Of a DNA stretch of 64,000 nucleotides, positions 38,134 through 48,519 are shown piece after piece. Origin of the DNA: Shewanella glacialimarina (GTDB taxonomy: Bacteria; Pseudomonadota; Gammaproteobacteria; Enterobacterales; Shewanellaceae); NCBI RefSeq assembly GCF_020511155.1, contig NZ_CP041216.1, forward strand, positions 2,976,001 through 3,040,000, written 5' to 3'. Below the pieces are notes generated by a model that was not told the DNA's origin, did no database searches, and was given only the letters and a program-made list of their open reading frames with translations. Both the position numbers and the translations under genes were made by a program. Positions within the stretch are counted from its first letter, which is position 1. The number at the start of each line of letters is the position of its first letter.

Positions 38134-38973
38134 CTAGGTTTTCTTTTGGTAGTATATACCTGGGTTACAGCGGACCATGTCAAATTCTTCTGTTAATCCG
38201 GAAATAGATTCTGATGCTCCAAGAAATAAAATGCCTTTTGGGTTTAAAGCGGCAGCAAATTGCCGCAAAATTTTAGCCTTTGCCTCAGGAGCAAAATAAA
38301 TCAATACATTGCGACAAAAAATAATGTCGTATTTTCCTAAAAGAGTGTAACTTTCAAGTAAATTATGCGCTCTAAAATTCACCAACCGCTTAACATTATC
38401 TTTGACTTTCATATTGCCATTAGGCAAAGCATCAAAAAACTGACGTTTACGTTCTTCTGATAATCCACGCGCCAATGCTAAGCCATCATATTCGGCATTC
38501 TTACAACGTTCAAGCATTGAAGGTGACAAATCAGTCGCTTGAATAGTCACACCACCAGGCAGTGCACCCGGCTTGCGTTGTTGATACTCTAAAGAGGTCA
38601 TTGCTAATGAGTAAGGCTCTTGCCCTGAAGAGCAAGCAGCAGACCAAATACGTAATGAACGACCTAATTTAGAATATTCAGGTAGTAAAGTATTATATAA
38701 TAAATCAAATGGATAACGGTCACGAAACCACAATGTTTCATTGGTTGTCATAGCGTCAATCACTTCCGCACGTAATTGGCGTTCGGTGGGCTTCATTGAA
38801 TGCTTAACCACTTCAGATAATGAGGGTAAACTGTATTTGCCCATCAATGGAGCTAAACGACTTCGTACTAGGTATTGTTTATTTTCACCTAAGACGATGC
38901 CGCTGTGTTGTTCTAAAAACAACCTAAATTGATTATATTCTGCTTCTGCGAGTGATTTATCTGTCACATTCAC
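38134..38973 (-). CDS. cheR: CheR, chemoreceptor methyltransferase
   Basis: 279 residues. The N-terminal helical CheR_N domain (about 12-65) precedes the SAM-dependent methyltransferase domain with motif I IWSAACSSGQEPYSLAM and the conserved FCRNVLIYF. It methylates glutamates of chemoreceptors. AGGATGTGA lies directly before the ATG. It sits between cheV and flgB, the common polar-flagellum order, so chemotaxis adaptation is built with the hook genes. Confidence 0.95.
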   Translation of the reverse strand: MNVTDKSLAEAEYNQFRLFLEQHSGIVLGENKQYLVRSRLAPLMGKYSLPSLSEVVKHSMKPTERQLRAEVIDAMTTNETLWFRDRYPFDLLYNTLLPEYSKLGRSLRIWSAACSSGQEPYSLAMTSLEYQQRKPGALPGGVTIQATDLSPSMLERCKNAEYDGLALARGLSEERKRQFFDALPNGNMKVKDNVKRLVNFRAHNLLESYTLLGKYDIIFCRNVLIYFAPEAKAKILRQFAAALNPKGILFLGASESISGLTEEFDMVRCNPGIYYQKKT

Positions 38974-39077
38974 ATCCTAATATAATGAGTTATATTTACC
39001 CTATCATTAGAGCTTTTACGCATAACTAACATTCATGAATTCTCATGCTGCCTACTGCGTTCAATAGACAAAAAATA

Positions 39078-39998
39078 TTACAAACTTAAATGTTTGTTTA
39101 CTGCTGCGGCTAATTCATCAGGATTAAACTTGGCAATAAAGTCATTTGCCCCTACTTTTTGTACCATTGCCTGATTAAATACGCCACTTAAAGAAGTGTG
39201 TAGCACAACCTTAATGTTTTTTAATTTAGGGTCATCTCTAATTTCAGCAGTAAGGGTATATCCGTCCATTTCAGGCATTTCAATATCTGAGATAATCAAC
39301 GGGATCTCTAACGATACATCATCCATCTCTTTTGCTATGGCCTTGAGTTTGTTCAGTGCTTCTCGACCATCTTTGGCGGTATCAATTTGTAAATTTAAAG
39401 ACTCAAGAGAACGAATAATTTGCTTACGAGCTACAGCTGAATCATCTATCACCATAATATGATAATGTTGTTCTCTATCTATGGTTAATGTCTTATTAAC
39501 TTCTTCACTGATTGCCGTTTTAACAGGAGAAATTTCATCGAGAATTTTCTCCACGTCTAAAATTTCAACCAACTCACCTTCAATTTCAGTAACAGCGGTC
39601 AAATAAGAATAACGCCCGGCTCCTTTTGGTGGAGGCATAATGGCAGCCCAATTCATATTGATGATACGTTCAACAGAACTGACTAAGAAACCTTGAACAC
39701 TGCGATTGTATTCAGAAATGATAATGAAGCAATTCTCAGTAGAAGTGAGTGGACGTCCACCTGTTGCAGCGCTTAAGTCAATGACTGAAATAGTAGCACC
39801 ACGAATGTGTGCAACCCCTTTAACAAACGGACTCAGTTTAGGTAACTTAGTTAACGGAGGACACTGAAGCACTTCTTTCACTTTAAACACGTTAATGCCA
39901 AAACGTTGACGCCCATTAAGCTTAAACAACAGTAACTCTAATCGGTTTTGGCCAACTAATTGAGTACGTTTGTTGACTGATTCCATGATACTCGACAT
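39078..39998 (-). CDS. cheV: CheV, CheW-receiver hybrid coupling protein
   Basis: 306 residues. A CheW-like domain (about 15-155) is followed by a receiver domain (about 178-304) with the phosphorylation site in LIISDIEMPEMDG. CheV couples receptors to CheA, and its phosphorylation dampens signalling. AAGGCAG precedes the ATG. It lies 104 bases before cheR and is divergent from flgA. No promoter stands out; a TAAA about 16 bases from TTCGATTT at 40065-40095 is a weak sigma28 candidate. Confidence 0.95.
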   Translation of the reverse strand: MSSIMESVNKRTQLVGQNRLELLLFKLNGRQRFGINVFKVKEVLQCPPLTKLPKLSPFVKGVAHIRGATISVIDLSAATGGRPLTSTENCFIIISEYNRSVQGFLVSSVERIINMNWAAIMPPPKGAGRYSYLTAVTEIEGELVEILDVEKILDEISPVKTAISEEVNKTLTIDREQHYHIMVIDDSAVARKQIIRSLESLNLQIDTAKDGREALNKLKAIAKEMDDVSLEIPLIISDIEMPEMDGYTLTAEIRDDPKLKNIKVVLHTSLSGVFNQAMVQKVGANDFIAKFNPDELAAAVNKHLSL

Positions 39999-40392
39999 AA
40001 CACTGCCTTTTTTTATTAAAATATCCGAATAAATAGATACTAGTTTGTTTTACTTAAAAACATAAATCGAATAATGATTTATCTTGCTTTAGGGGGATTA
40101 AATCTGTCCTTCCTGCTGCTCATTATTCAATTATGCACTGGGTCAAGCCACTAACTTACTACCGGCATGATTATTGCTATTGAATTATGTTAATCATATT
40201 AGCAGAATAAATAACGAAATAAGTCAATATACTGTCGCTACAGCTTAGCAAATTATGCCGTATTTAATATCAAATACGCACATACACAAGCTGCATCAAT
40301 ATTTTCAAAAGACTTTAAATGAATTTATTCTATTTATCTTTATAGAATTTAAGTATAGGTGCATTCTGGCTAAACAAGCTAGTATCTTAATT
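39999..40392. other. Divergent control region between cheV and flgA
   Basis: 394 bases, AT-rich. It holds the sigma54 site for flgA at 40163-40178. The plus-strand frame of flgA is open from 40255, but the stretch before the signal peptide looks like untranslated sequence. On the minus side only a weak sigma28-like arrangement ahead of cheV is seen. Confidence 0.55.
40163..40178 (+). promoter_or_regulatory. sigma54 promoter for flgA
   Basis: CGGCATGATTATTGCT has GG and GC ten bases apart and a full TTGCT -12 element. It lies about 215 bases ahead of the flgA ATG, which implies a long leader. Confidence 0.65.
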
Positions 40393-41100
40393 ATGAAAGT
40401 ATATTTTTTGTTATTTTTTTATTTATTGTTCAATTCATTAGCTGTTTTTGCTGATGAAGAAATAACCATACCCTCTGTATCGACCATAAGTGAGATGGCT
40501 GAAGAGGTTGTGAGAAAAAAAATTCAATTGACACCCGATGCTAAGGTGATTATTACCCCTCAAAATTTAGAAGGTCGCTTAACGCCTCCACGCTGTTATA
40601 AGCCATTAACAATCGAACTTGCAAGTGATCGGGACATAGCTAGGAATAATACGGTTAAAATAAGTTGCAACAGTCCTGACTATGATTATCCTTGGCAAAT
40701 ATTTTTATCGGTGAGAGTCGAAATCATGTATCCCGTTGTGGTCGCCAGTGAAATTATCTCGCCGGGCATATCACTATCAACACAACAACTGCACATAGAA
40801 TATATTGATCAGTTCAGCCTTAGAGGTCAATTTTATTCTGACATCAAAGCCGTTTTAGGCAGTAAAACTAAAAGACGTATTAGTAAAGACGCGCCGATTT
40901 TAAATAGTCATTTATGCTTTGTGTGCAAAGGTGATGCTGTATCAATATACGCCAGGAGCGAAAACCTCCAAATTAAAACATTAGGTGAAGCGATGCATGA
41001 CGGTAGTATCGGTGAATCGATTAGAGTTAGGAATGCAAATTCAAGCAGAGAAATAGAAGCTAGGGTAATTGGTGTTGGTGAAGTAGAAGTAAGAATGTAA
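40393..41100 (+). CDS. flgA: FlgA, periplasmic chaperone for the P ring
   Basis: 235 residues from ATG 40393, chosen because it gives a clean Sec signal peptide (MKVYFLLFFYLLFNSLAVFA, cut before DEE). The frame is open 46 codons further upstream, but those residues would bury the signal. The C-terminal SAF-like domain (about 115-235) includes VASEIISPGISLSTQQL and ends RNANSSREIEARVIGVGEVE. FlgA helps FlgI assemble in the periplasm. It is followed by flgM with its own promoter. Confidence 0.93.
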   Translation: MKVYFLLFFYLLFNSLAVFADEEITIPSVSTISEMAEEVVRKKIQLTPDAKVIITPQNLEGRLTPPRCYKPLTIELASDRDIARNNTVKISCNSPDYDYPWQIFLSVRVEIMYPVVVASEIISPGISLSTQQLHIEYIDQFSLRGQFYSDIKAVLGSKTKRRISKDAPILNSHLCFVCKGDAVSIYARSENLQIKTLGEAMHDGSIGESIRVRNANSSREIEARVIGVGEVEVRM

Positions 41101-41107
41101 AATAGAT

Positions 41108-41134
41108 TAAAGTTTTTTTCTGCTAGGTCGATAG
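41108..41134 (+). promoter_or_regulatory. sigma28 (FliA) promoter for flgM-flgN
   Basis: TAAAGTTT, 11 bases, GTCGATAG: a full -35 match and six of eight at -10 against TAAAGTTT-N11-GCCGATAA. It starts 8 bases after the flgA stop and 64 bases before the flgM ATG. Confidence 0.85.
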
Positions 41135-41171
41135 CCTATTTGGAAAACCAAAATTAACGCTGGAGCCACTC

Positions 41172-41504
41172 ATGGCAATTGACATTAATAAACTTAAAGC
41201 TGCAACTTCGACACCAATGCAAACGGCACGAGATGCTAAAACTACAGGTAATACCGCTCAAGCAGCTCCCAAAGCTGCCACTGTTACAGTAAAGACGGAC
41301 TCTGTTAGCATTACGCCTCAGGCGCAAGAGTTGCAAAGTGTGCAGTCAAAAATGGCTAGCCTACCTGAAATCGATCAAAAGAAAGTAGCCGAAATTAAAC
41401 AGGCTATTTCGGAAGGCCGTTATAAAATTGACCCTGAAAAACTTGCTGCAAATATTGCAAGCTTTGAATCAGAGCTAAGCGGGCTTAAGTTCCAAGAAGA
41501 GTAG
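41172..41504 (+). CDS. flgM: FlgM, anti-sigma28 factor
   Basis: 110 residues. The N-terminal half is unstructured and Ala/Thr/Lys rich, as in exported FlgM. The C-terminal sigma28-binding half contains VDSVSITPQAQELQSVQSK in part and the conserved IDQKKVAEIKQAISEGRYKI. FlgM holds FliA until it is exported through the finished hook. TGGAG precedes the ATG. The sigma28 promoter ahead of it makes a feedback loop. Confidence 0.94.
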   Translation: MAIDINKLKAATSTPMQTARDAKTTGNTAQAAPKAATVTVKTDSVSITPQAQELQSVQSKMASLPEIDQKKVAEIKQAISEGRYKIDPEKLAANIASFESELSGLKFQEE

Positions 41505-41637
41505 TAAAGCACTCAATATTGCTGTGTGCATGAATGTTTGCTGTAGTCTATTCTTCTGAGCTGAAATAAATCAGAATACCGGTGCCTAATGGCATCATAG
41601 ACAAGTGTTTTTCAAGCAAAAAAATTCGAGTAATAGC

Positions 41638-42063
41638 ATGGCTGAACTATCTACACTGCTCTCCCACCAGCACGGCATATTGACGTCGCTGAAGTCACTT
41701 ATATCTGCAGAAAAGCAAGCGCTGCAAGACCAAAATGCCGACAAGCTGTTAAAACTTGCCCAAGAAAAGCAGCAATGTTTAATCGCACTGCAAACGAATG
41801 ACCAGTCGATGGCTAATCACCCTGAGCATACAAGACTAACATCAGACCCTGAGCTTATTGAAAAAGTCACTTTATCGAAAAGTCTTCTTGCTGAATGCAA
41901 AGAGATTAATCAGCAAAACTCTAGCTTAATAGAACTAAATATCGCTAGTTTAAATAGATTTTCTCAGGCACTGCAAGCCAGTCGAAATGCATCAAGTTTA
42001 ACCTATAATGATAAGGGTAAAACCTCGACGATTTCGACCTTGGGTAATGATTTCAAAGCATAA
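41638..42063 (+). CDS. flgN: FlgN, chaperone for FlgK and FlgL
   Basis: 141 residues from ATG 41638 (MAELSTLLSHQHGIL); a GTG at 41605 would add 11 residues. All-helical and charged, with the FlgN core LLSHQHGILTSLKSLISAEK and ALQDQNADKLLKLAQEKQQ. It carries the hook-associated proteins to FlhA. It lies 133 bases after flgM with no promoter found in between, so it is probably on the flgM transcript. Confidence 0.85.
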   Translation: MAELSTLLSHQHGILTSLKSLISAEKQALQDQNADKLLKLAQEKQQCLIALQTNDQSMANHPEHTRLTSDPELIEKVTLSKSLLAECKEINQQNSSLIELNIASLNRFSQALQASRNASSLTYNDKGKTSTISTLGNDFKA

Positions 42064-42118
42064 ACGTAAACTAGGTTTTATGTGTAAAGCGTCACAGAAC
42101 TAGCGTTTAATGAATTAT

Positions 42119-42679
42119 CTATTGCCCTAACATATCTTGTTTTAAGCTTTTTTGAGCAGGCTTATCCCCTAACCAAATTTTAATAAGCGCTTGACGAAAT
42201 AACTCACCAGGGATTTCCCCCTGTGGTTGATCATTTTTAAAACTTGCAACCCCTCTATCCCTTGTTAATACAAAAGTAAATTGGTCACCATCGTTAATTT
42301 CAGCGCTAAATAATGCCATAAACTGGTCTATCTCAGTTTGTAAGTGCACACTATTTCCATCAGTAGCTTCATCAAACCCATCCTTAATGGCATCGGTCAT
42401 CTTATCTGAGGTGATCATCTCTGAAGTGATACGCAAACGGATAACCGCAACGGGCTGTTCAATTACTTTTTCCAGCTCAGATTGAACAGATGCAAGGTAT
42501 AAACTGCCAATATACAAATCCATGAAAAACTTACTGCGAACCCCTGCACCATTAAGGACTAAAGATTGCTGATTAACGACGATGGAATCGGGCACGTTTA
42601 TGCCAGATACCATTTTAGCTTGCAGAATTGGACTAACGAATAAAGCTGCGACTAAACCTAAATAGGATAATAATTTCAT
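42119..42679 (-). CDS. Periplasmic chalcone-isomerase-like protein
   Basis: 186 residues with a signal peptide (about 1-22, cut near LQA). The rest matches the bacterial chalcone-isomerase-like fold: VNQQSLVLNGAGVRSKFFMD, LYIGSLYLAS and RLRITSEMITSDKMTDAI, then GDKPAQKSLKQDMLG. In bacteria the domain is not an enzyme of flavonoid metabolism and its role is unknown. It is convergent with flgN, 56 bases away, and this neighbourhood is common in Shewanella (from memory). A link to motility is only positional. Confidence 0.8.
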   Translation of the reverse strand: MKLLSYLGLVAALFVSPILQAKMVSGINVPDSIVVNQQSLVLNGAGVRSKFFMDLYIGSLYLASVQSELEKVIEQPVAVIRLRITSEMITSDKMTDAIKDGFDEATDGNSVHLQTEIDQFMALFSAEINDGDQFTFVLTRDRGVASFKNDQPQGEIPGELFRQALIKIWLGDKPAQKSLKQDMLGQ

Positions 42680-42761
42680 ACTAAATATTCTTGTAGGATA
42701 AATATTTGAATTAAACTAAGCACAACTTAGCTGAGCTAAAATTACGAAAAATAACGGATAG

Positions 42762-43241
42762 TTAGCCGCGGGTGCCTAATTTATATTGTCCGTTTTGCTC
42801 AAACATAAGCGCTTGTTTTTGGGTAGGAGAAACCAATAAAGGGCCATCATCAAAAAACAGAAAACATTTCCAATTACGGACAAACACATCCCAGCGAGTT
42901 TCGATAATCTGGTACTTTTCATAACAAAAATAAACTGTTGTATCATCGCTCCATTGAATATGCTCAATGATAGCTTCAGGTAATGCATTATCACTCGCAT
43001 CCCAGGCCGCTTGCCAGTGTTCAGTCGCGCTCCATGCATCCTGTTTCACCGGCCAATCACCTTTAGCGAATTGTTCTGCTCGGCTACTTTTATTACTTAT
43101 CCATTTATTCCAGACTTCCATTGCGCTTTTATCAGATAAAGGCTTAATCATCACTTTATCCGTTTCGCTAACTGGCAAATCTTTATGGTTAAAAATCCAT
43201 TTACGTTTATAGTTCTCAAATGAAATATAAGTATGTCCCAC
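42762..43241 (-). CDS. DUF2947-like protein, function unknown
   Basis: 159 residues from a GTG start with GGGG close upstream. It is rich in aromatic residues and Trp (FENYKRKWIFNHKDLPV, WNKWISNKSS, TRWDVFVRNWKCFLF), with no signal peptide or membrane segment. I recognise it as the DUF2947 family of gammaproteobacteria, whose function is not known. It is placed between the Maf gene and the chalcone-isomerase-like gene, 82 and 112 bases away, with no promoter evident. Confidence 0.65.
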   Translation of the reverse strand: MGHTYISFENYKRKWIFNHKDLPVSETDKVMIKPLSDKSAMEVWNKWISNKSSRAEQFAKGDWPVKQDAWSATEHWQAAWDASDNALPEAIIEHIQWSDDTTVYFCYEKYQIIETRWDVFVRNWKCFLFFDDGPLLVSPTQKQALMFEQNGQYKLGTRG

Positions 43242-43353
43242 ACGACCCCACTATTGAAATGTATAATTTATTCGCCTGCCATTATACGGTTTGACTGGCG
43301 ACAAAGGAAATTATGGTTATCGATAACTAACTGTACAGCATTGATTGTGTTTA

Positions 43354-45837
43354 TTAACCACCAATCTGCTGCAGATAACGCATTGCAGCTTGATTTTTGA
43401 CATCTAAGTTCAATACATTTTGAAAACATGATTTAGCGCTATCAATTTGGTTCATTTCAGCGAGAAAAATACCTAACTTTAGCAATACCAGAATATCCTC
43501 AGGGTACTTATTTAAATAATCGAGATAAATATTTAACGCTTCCTGCGGTTTATCACTCAATCTTAAAGCATGAGCATATTGTGGTAAGTATTCATCGCTA
43601 TAGTGGATTATTTTTGCAAGATGCGCAGTAGCAAGTTCAAGTCTATTCAGTTGCAAAGCCAGCTTGATGATCTGCTTTAATTCAGCTTCATGACAAAGAT
43701 CTATCGGAATTTTCAATATTGTTTCTAACGCTATTTCAGGGTTTTTCTCTAACATTTTCTGATAACTTAGCGCCAAATGGTAAAGTCGAGAAACCTCTGA
43801 GTCTGTTGTTATAAAGGGGAAAGTGTATTCGACAATCTTAGAGATACCGAGCAAATGCTTATTATGCAGCAATATTTGCAGTTTTTTAAAAGCATTATCT
43901 ATAAATGGTACGATAGACTCACCTGTATCATCGATAAACTCTTTGATTATAAATTGGTCATAGAACTTTTTTTGAGTCTTTTTAATCTGTTCCAGTTCGA
44001 TTGTGGCTAAGTTTGCGAATTGCTGAGGCTGCTTGGCCTGCCAGAGAACAGATCTCCCCCATTGTTTATCGTTATTCCACTGTTTGCATAAAGCGGTTAC
44101 ATCAATTATGGATTGATATTCATTAATCCGAGAATCAACACGTTGCACAGCAGAGGCTATTAACGCTGATATTTCAATAGAGATGGCTTTAAATGCTTGG
44201 TAGTAAATGCGAGTGTGGTTAACAACATCTTGCTGTGACCACTCTTCCTTTTTCTTTGTAGATAAAAAGTGCGAGAACTCATAATAACCATAAAATTTAA
44301 TAAGATGGGCAAGTAAAATAAATTTTTTATTAATACTCCGCTCTATCTTATCGATTTTATCTGCCAATGCTGGAATAGCTTGAGGCTTTTTCTGACTTTT
44401 TTCTATTTTGTTATTAAGTACTAATGCTTCTGATACTAAAACGTTAAGTTGTAGCAGTTTATTTTGAGTTGTAGTAAGAGCATCTAAGGTATCACTTAGG
44501 TACTTAAGTTTTTCTTGTGTAGATATCTGATAAGTTTCAGGCTTTAACATTTGCCGCTGTTTATCCGTTATTGGCTTAAGCTTAATATCATGACACGCTT
44601 GATATCGCACACCTTTTACTTTGGCAGCATCTTTAGATAAGTTGATGTAAGTGGTATTTTTTTGACATGCCACAGAAGCTTGTAATGACTCTATTGCATG
44701 CATTAACTGAATCGGGGTTTCGGCCATCTCACCAGAATAGGTTTCCACCCACTCAAGCATCACACCAATGTTAGGACCTAAACTTGCACCATAGGTCCCC
44801 TGAGTGTGCGTCACACCTTTTTGAGAATGGCAAAAATCGACACCACACAGCAAAACTTGCTTAAAACCCATTTCGGTTGCAATTTCAATGGCACTGTTGG
44901 TTACGGTCGGACCAACTGATTTTATATTGTCTTCGTCGCTATCGTTGTTCCAGGGTAAACGCTGACCAGTATAGAGTGCAGCCCCCCTCCATTGGCCCAT
45001 AATTTGTGGTGCAACATGGTAGGAATTAATCAGTAAAGCATCATGTTCTAGCTGCATAAACTCTTTATTGACATCAAAACTGTGAGATTGCGGATCTACT
45101 GATACCACAATATCAGCTTTGATATTAAGTCTAGTTAGTTTGCCAACAACTCTCGAAGCTGCTATGACCACTAAATTGCATGCGTTGTCTCTAATCCAAT
45201 TGATAGAATTATCTAAAGATGGCCCTCCACCTAATACAATACAGCTTTTACCGACAAACTTTTTCTTTAAAATTTTAGCTGGGATAAGATTTTCGGCTAA
45301 GTTATCCAGCTGTGCCCTTACAAAGACTTTCTGATTAAACCCAATGCTTTGTTCGAAATACTCATGATCAAGTGCGGTTTCAACTTGAGCGTTAAGTCCG
45401 CAGTACGACTCCAGATAATTCCCAGCTACGGCTATTGCACGGTGAATTTTGAATTTTTGCTTCACAATATAAATATTGTTTTCACGCTCTTTGATGAGGG
45501 CAGAAAAACGCTCTGATGAAGTAACACACAAATCGTCCTGCAGAGCTTGGGGGATATCGATTGTCAGCAGAGCCAAAACTTCAGGCAATTCAACAAAAAT
45601 ATATTTACTCCCCTTAGCGAGTGGCCGCTCCATAATGTAATTAGCTAATAGGCCAGAGTCTAAACCTATGATGACATGTAATGTGTCAACTGCGCTAAAA
45701 GCGTCCTTAAACTTTTCGTCATACAAAGAAACTGAGTCAATTTTTTCGAAGGTATGTCGATTAACACTGGATAAGTAACCTTCGTTAAATTGACTTATGG
45801 CAAATGTTTTGGCTATTTCTGATGGTGTATTAAGCAT
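43354..45837 (-). CDS. Maf-type flagellin glycosyltransferase (DUF115) with C-terminal repeats
   Basis: 827 residues. The central DUF115/MptE-like domain contains the nucleotide-sugar motif GGGPSLDNS at about 203-211, then VVSVDPQSHSFDV and LLCGVDFCHSQKGVTHTQG. The C-terminal 100 or so residues form TPR-like helices (ALRLSDKPQEALNIYLDYLN, LLKLGIFLAEMNQIDSAKSC). Maf proteins of Aeromonas, Campylobacter and Shewanella transfer pseudaminic or related nonulosonic acids to Ser/Thr of flagellin before export. AGGG precedes the ATG. A sigma54 promoter 105 bases upstream ties it to flagellar control. Confidence 0.9.
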   Translation of the reverse strand: MLNTPSEIAKTFAISQFNEGYLSSVNRHTFEKIDSVSLYDEKFKDAFSAVDTLHVIIGLDSGLLANYIMERPLAKGSKYIFVELPEVLALLTIDIPQALQDDLCVTSSERFSALIKERENNIYIVKQKFKIHRAIAVAGNYLESYCGLNAQVETALDHEYFEQSIGFNQKVFVRAQLDNLAENLIPAKILKKKFVGKSCIVLGGGPSLDNSINWIRDNACNLVVIAASRVVGKLTRLNIKADIVVSVDPQSHSFDVNKEFMQLEHDALLINSYHVAPQIMGQWRGAALYTGQRLPWNNDSDEDNIKSVGPTVTNSAIEIATEMGFKQVLLCGVDFCHSQKGVTHTQGTYGASLGPNIGVMLEWVETYSGEMAETPIQLMHAIESLQASVACQKNTTYINLSKDAAKVKGVRYQACHDIKLKPITDKQRQMLKPETYQISTQEKLKYLSDTLDALTTTQNKLLQLNVLVSEALVLNNKIEKSQKKPQAIPALADKIDKIERSINKKFILLAHLIKFYGYYEFSHFLSTKKKEEWSQQDVVNHTRIYYQAFKAISIEISALIASAVQRVDSRINEYQSIIDVTALCKQWNNDKQWGRSVLWQAKQPQQFANLATIELEQIKKTQKKFYDQFIIKEFIDDTGESIVPFIDNAFKKLQILLHNKHLLGISKIVEYTFPFITTDSEVSRLYHLALSYQKMLEKNPEIALETILKIPIDLCHEAELKQIIKLALQLNRLELATAHLAKIIHYSDEYLPQYAHALRLSDKPQEALNIYLDYLNKYPEDILVLLKLGIFLAEMNQIDSAKSCFQNVLNLDVKNQAAMRYLQQIGG

Positions 45838-45941
45838 GGTGCCCTCAGCGATTAATTGTCCACAGTTTCTGTCAATTAATTGTCATTGTTAATCGACTAA
45901 TCAATCTAATTTAAACAGTTTATCTAAAATTTCCTTTTAAT

Positions 45942-45957
45942 TGCGATATTTATGCCA
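45942..45957 (-). promoter_or_regulatory. sigma54 promoter for the maf gene
   Basis: The minus-strand sequence is TGGCATAAATATCGCA, with GG and GC ten bases apart and one mismatch at -12 (TCGC for TTGC). It lies 105 bases before the maf ATG. Confidence 0.68.
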
Positions 45958-46158
45958 CAAGGAGAGACAAAACTTATTTTATAGACATTTTTTTAGAAAT
46001 TTAACCAAATAGCTAATTTTCATGCCCTATAAGAAAAATAAGGTTAGACAATTAGAATTAAGTTACTAAGATTACAGATGTTTATATAGGTTTACTTGCC
46101 AAAATTGCACTATAGATATGAATAGATTAATGAGTAACTGTTGTAATTAAACCCATTA

Positions 46159-46174
46159 TGGTGCAGAAATTGCT
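46159..46174 (+). promoter_or_regulatory. Possible sigma54 promoter for pseB-pseC
   Basis: TGGTGCAGAAATTGCT keeps TGG, TTGCT and the ten-base spacing, but departs from consensus between them. It lies 101 bases before the pseB ATG, just upstream of the leader hairpin. Confidence 0.45.
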
Positions 46175-46203
46175 TTAACGGTTTGTTGGGTTAACAAGAA
46201 AAA

Positions 46204-47272
<1,069 letters not shown>

Positions 47273-47273
<1 letters not shown>

Positions 47274-48430
47274 TGATCCCCTACGGACGACAAGATATAA
47301 ATGCAGCAGATATCGAAGCTGTCATTAGCGTCTTAAATAGTGATTATTTAACCCAAGGCCCTCAAGTACCACTGTTTGAAGCTAATATTTGTCGCGAAAC
47401 TCAGGCCAATTTTGCCGTGGCAGGAAATAGCGCAACATCGATGCTGCACGCAGCCTGTCTAGCATTAGGGGTTGGTAAGGAAGATATTGTTTGGACAAGC
47501 CCGATCACTTTTGTCGCCTCGGCCAATTGTGCGCTCTATTGCGGCGCGGACGTCGATTTTGTTGATGTGGATCCGTCAACAGCCAATATGTGTCCCGTTG
47601 CATTAGAGAAAAAACTTCTTGAGGCCGCTAGGTTAGGAATATTACCCAAGGTTATTATTCCTGTTCACATGGCTGGCCATAGTTGTGATATGCAGGCCGT
47701 ATCTAAGCTAGTAAGTCCTTATGGTATAAAAATCATTGAAGATGCCGCGCATGCTATTGGTGGACACTATGCTGATATACCTATTGGTAGTTGTCTATTT
47801 AGTGATATTACCGTTTTCAGTTTTCATCCCGTTAAAATCATCACCACAGCAGAAGGAGGCGTTGCGACCACAAATTGTCCGCAACTTTCTCAAGCAATGC
47901 AATCGTACCGCAGTCATGGCATAACTAAATCCGCAGATGAGATGCTAAGACCTGATGAAGGTGATTGGTACTATGAGCAACATAATCTTGGGTTTAATTA
48001 TCGGATGACAGATTTACAAGCAGGATTAGGTAATAGTCAAATTACACGCTTAAGTGAGTTTGTTGATAAACGTAATCAATTGGCTAAACGTTATGAGTTA
48101 CTACTTAACAAGTTAGATATTAAATTTATTCAACCTCTTAATCACTGTCACAGCGCCTATCATCTGTTTATTGTGCGCTTGCCTGCAAATATCGACCGTA
48201 AGTCTGTCTTCAACCTAATGCGTATAGCTGGAATTGGCGTTCACGTGCATTATTTCCCTGTTTACCTTCAGCCTTTTTATCTACAAAAAGGCTTCCTGCC
48301 TGGTCATTGCCCTGGAGCGGAAGCTTATTATAGTCATTGTTTAACTTTGCCACTTTACACAGAGTTAACAGAAAGTGAACAGGATTTTATTGTCCGTAAT
48401 CTTACTGACATTTTAAGCCTTATCAAATAG
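47273..48430 (+). CDS. pseC: PseC, PLP-dependent aminotransferase of the pseudaminic acid pathway
   Basis: 385 residues, DegT/DnrJ/EryC1 family. The PLP lysine is K188 in SFHPVKIITTAEGG; other marks are EDAAHAIGG and the C-terminal HVHYFPVYLQPFY. It aminates the PseB product at C4 using glutamate. Coupled to pseB by TAATG. Just after its stop lies a decayed copy of its own 3' end, so this copy may have been acquired by recombination next to an older one. Confidence 0.95.
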
Positions 48431-48432
48431 CT

Positions 48433-48519
48433 ATTATTTCACTTTGCCCAGAAGTAACGGCAAGTGAATAGGATTTCATTGTTGCCACGCTCATTCAAAC
48501 TCTTAATAAGGATCGATGA
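48433..48519 (+). pseudogene. Remnant of a second pseC 3' end
   Basis: Read in the frame starting at 48433, the translation is SLCPEVTASE, a stop, then DFIVATLIQTLNKDR and a stop. The intact PseC ends PLYTELTESE, Q, DFIVRNLTDILSLIK. The TAG stands where pseC has CAG. DNA similarity is also plain (AAGTGAATAGGATTTCATTG beside AAGTGAACAGGATTTTATTG). The remnant overlaps the 3' end of the methyltransferase gene on the other strand, so it also defines a recombination junction. Confidence 0.82.

Noticed and set aside
43316..43327. Perfect palindrome GTTATCGATAAC near the maf 3' end
   Set aside because: A lone 12-bp palindrome with no second copy and no role suggested by position.
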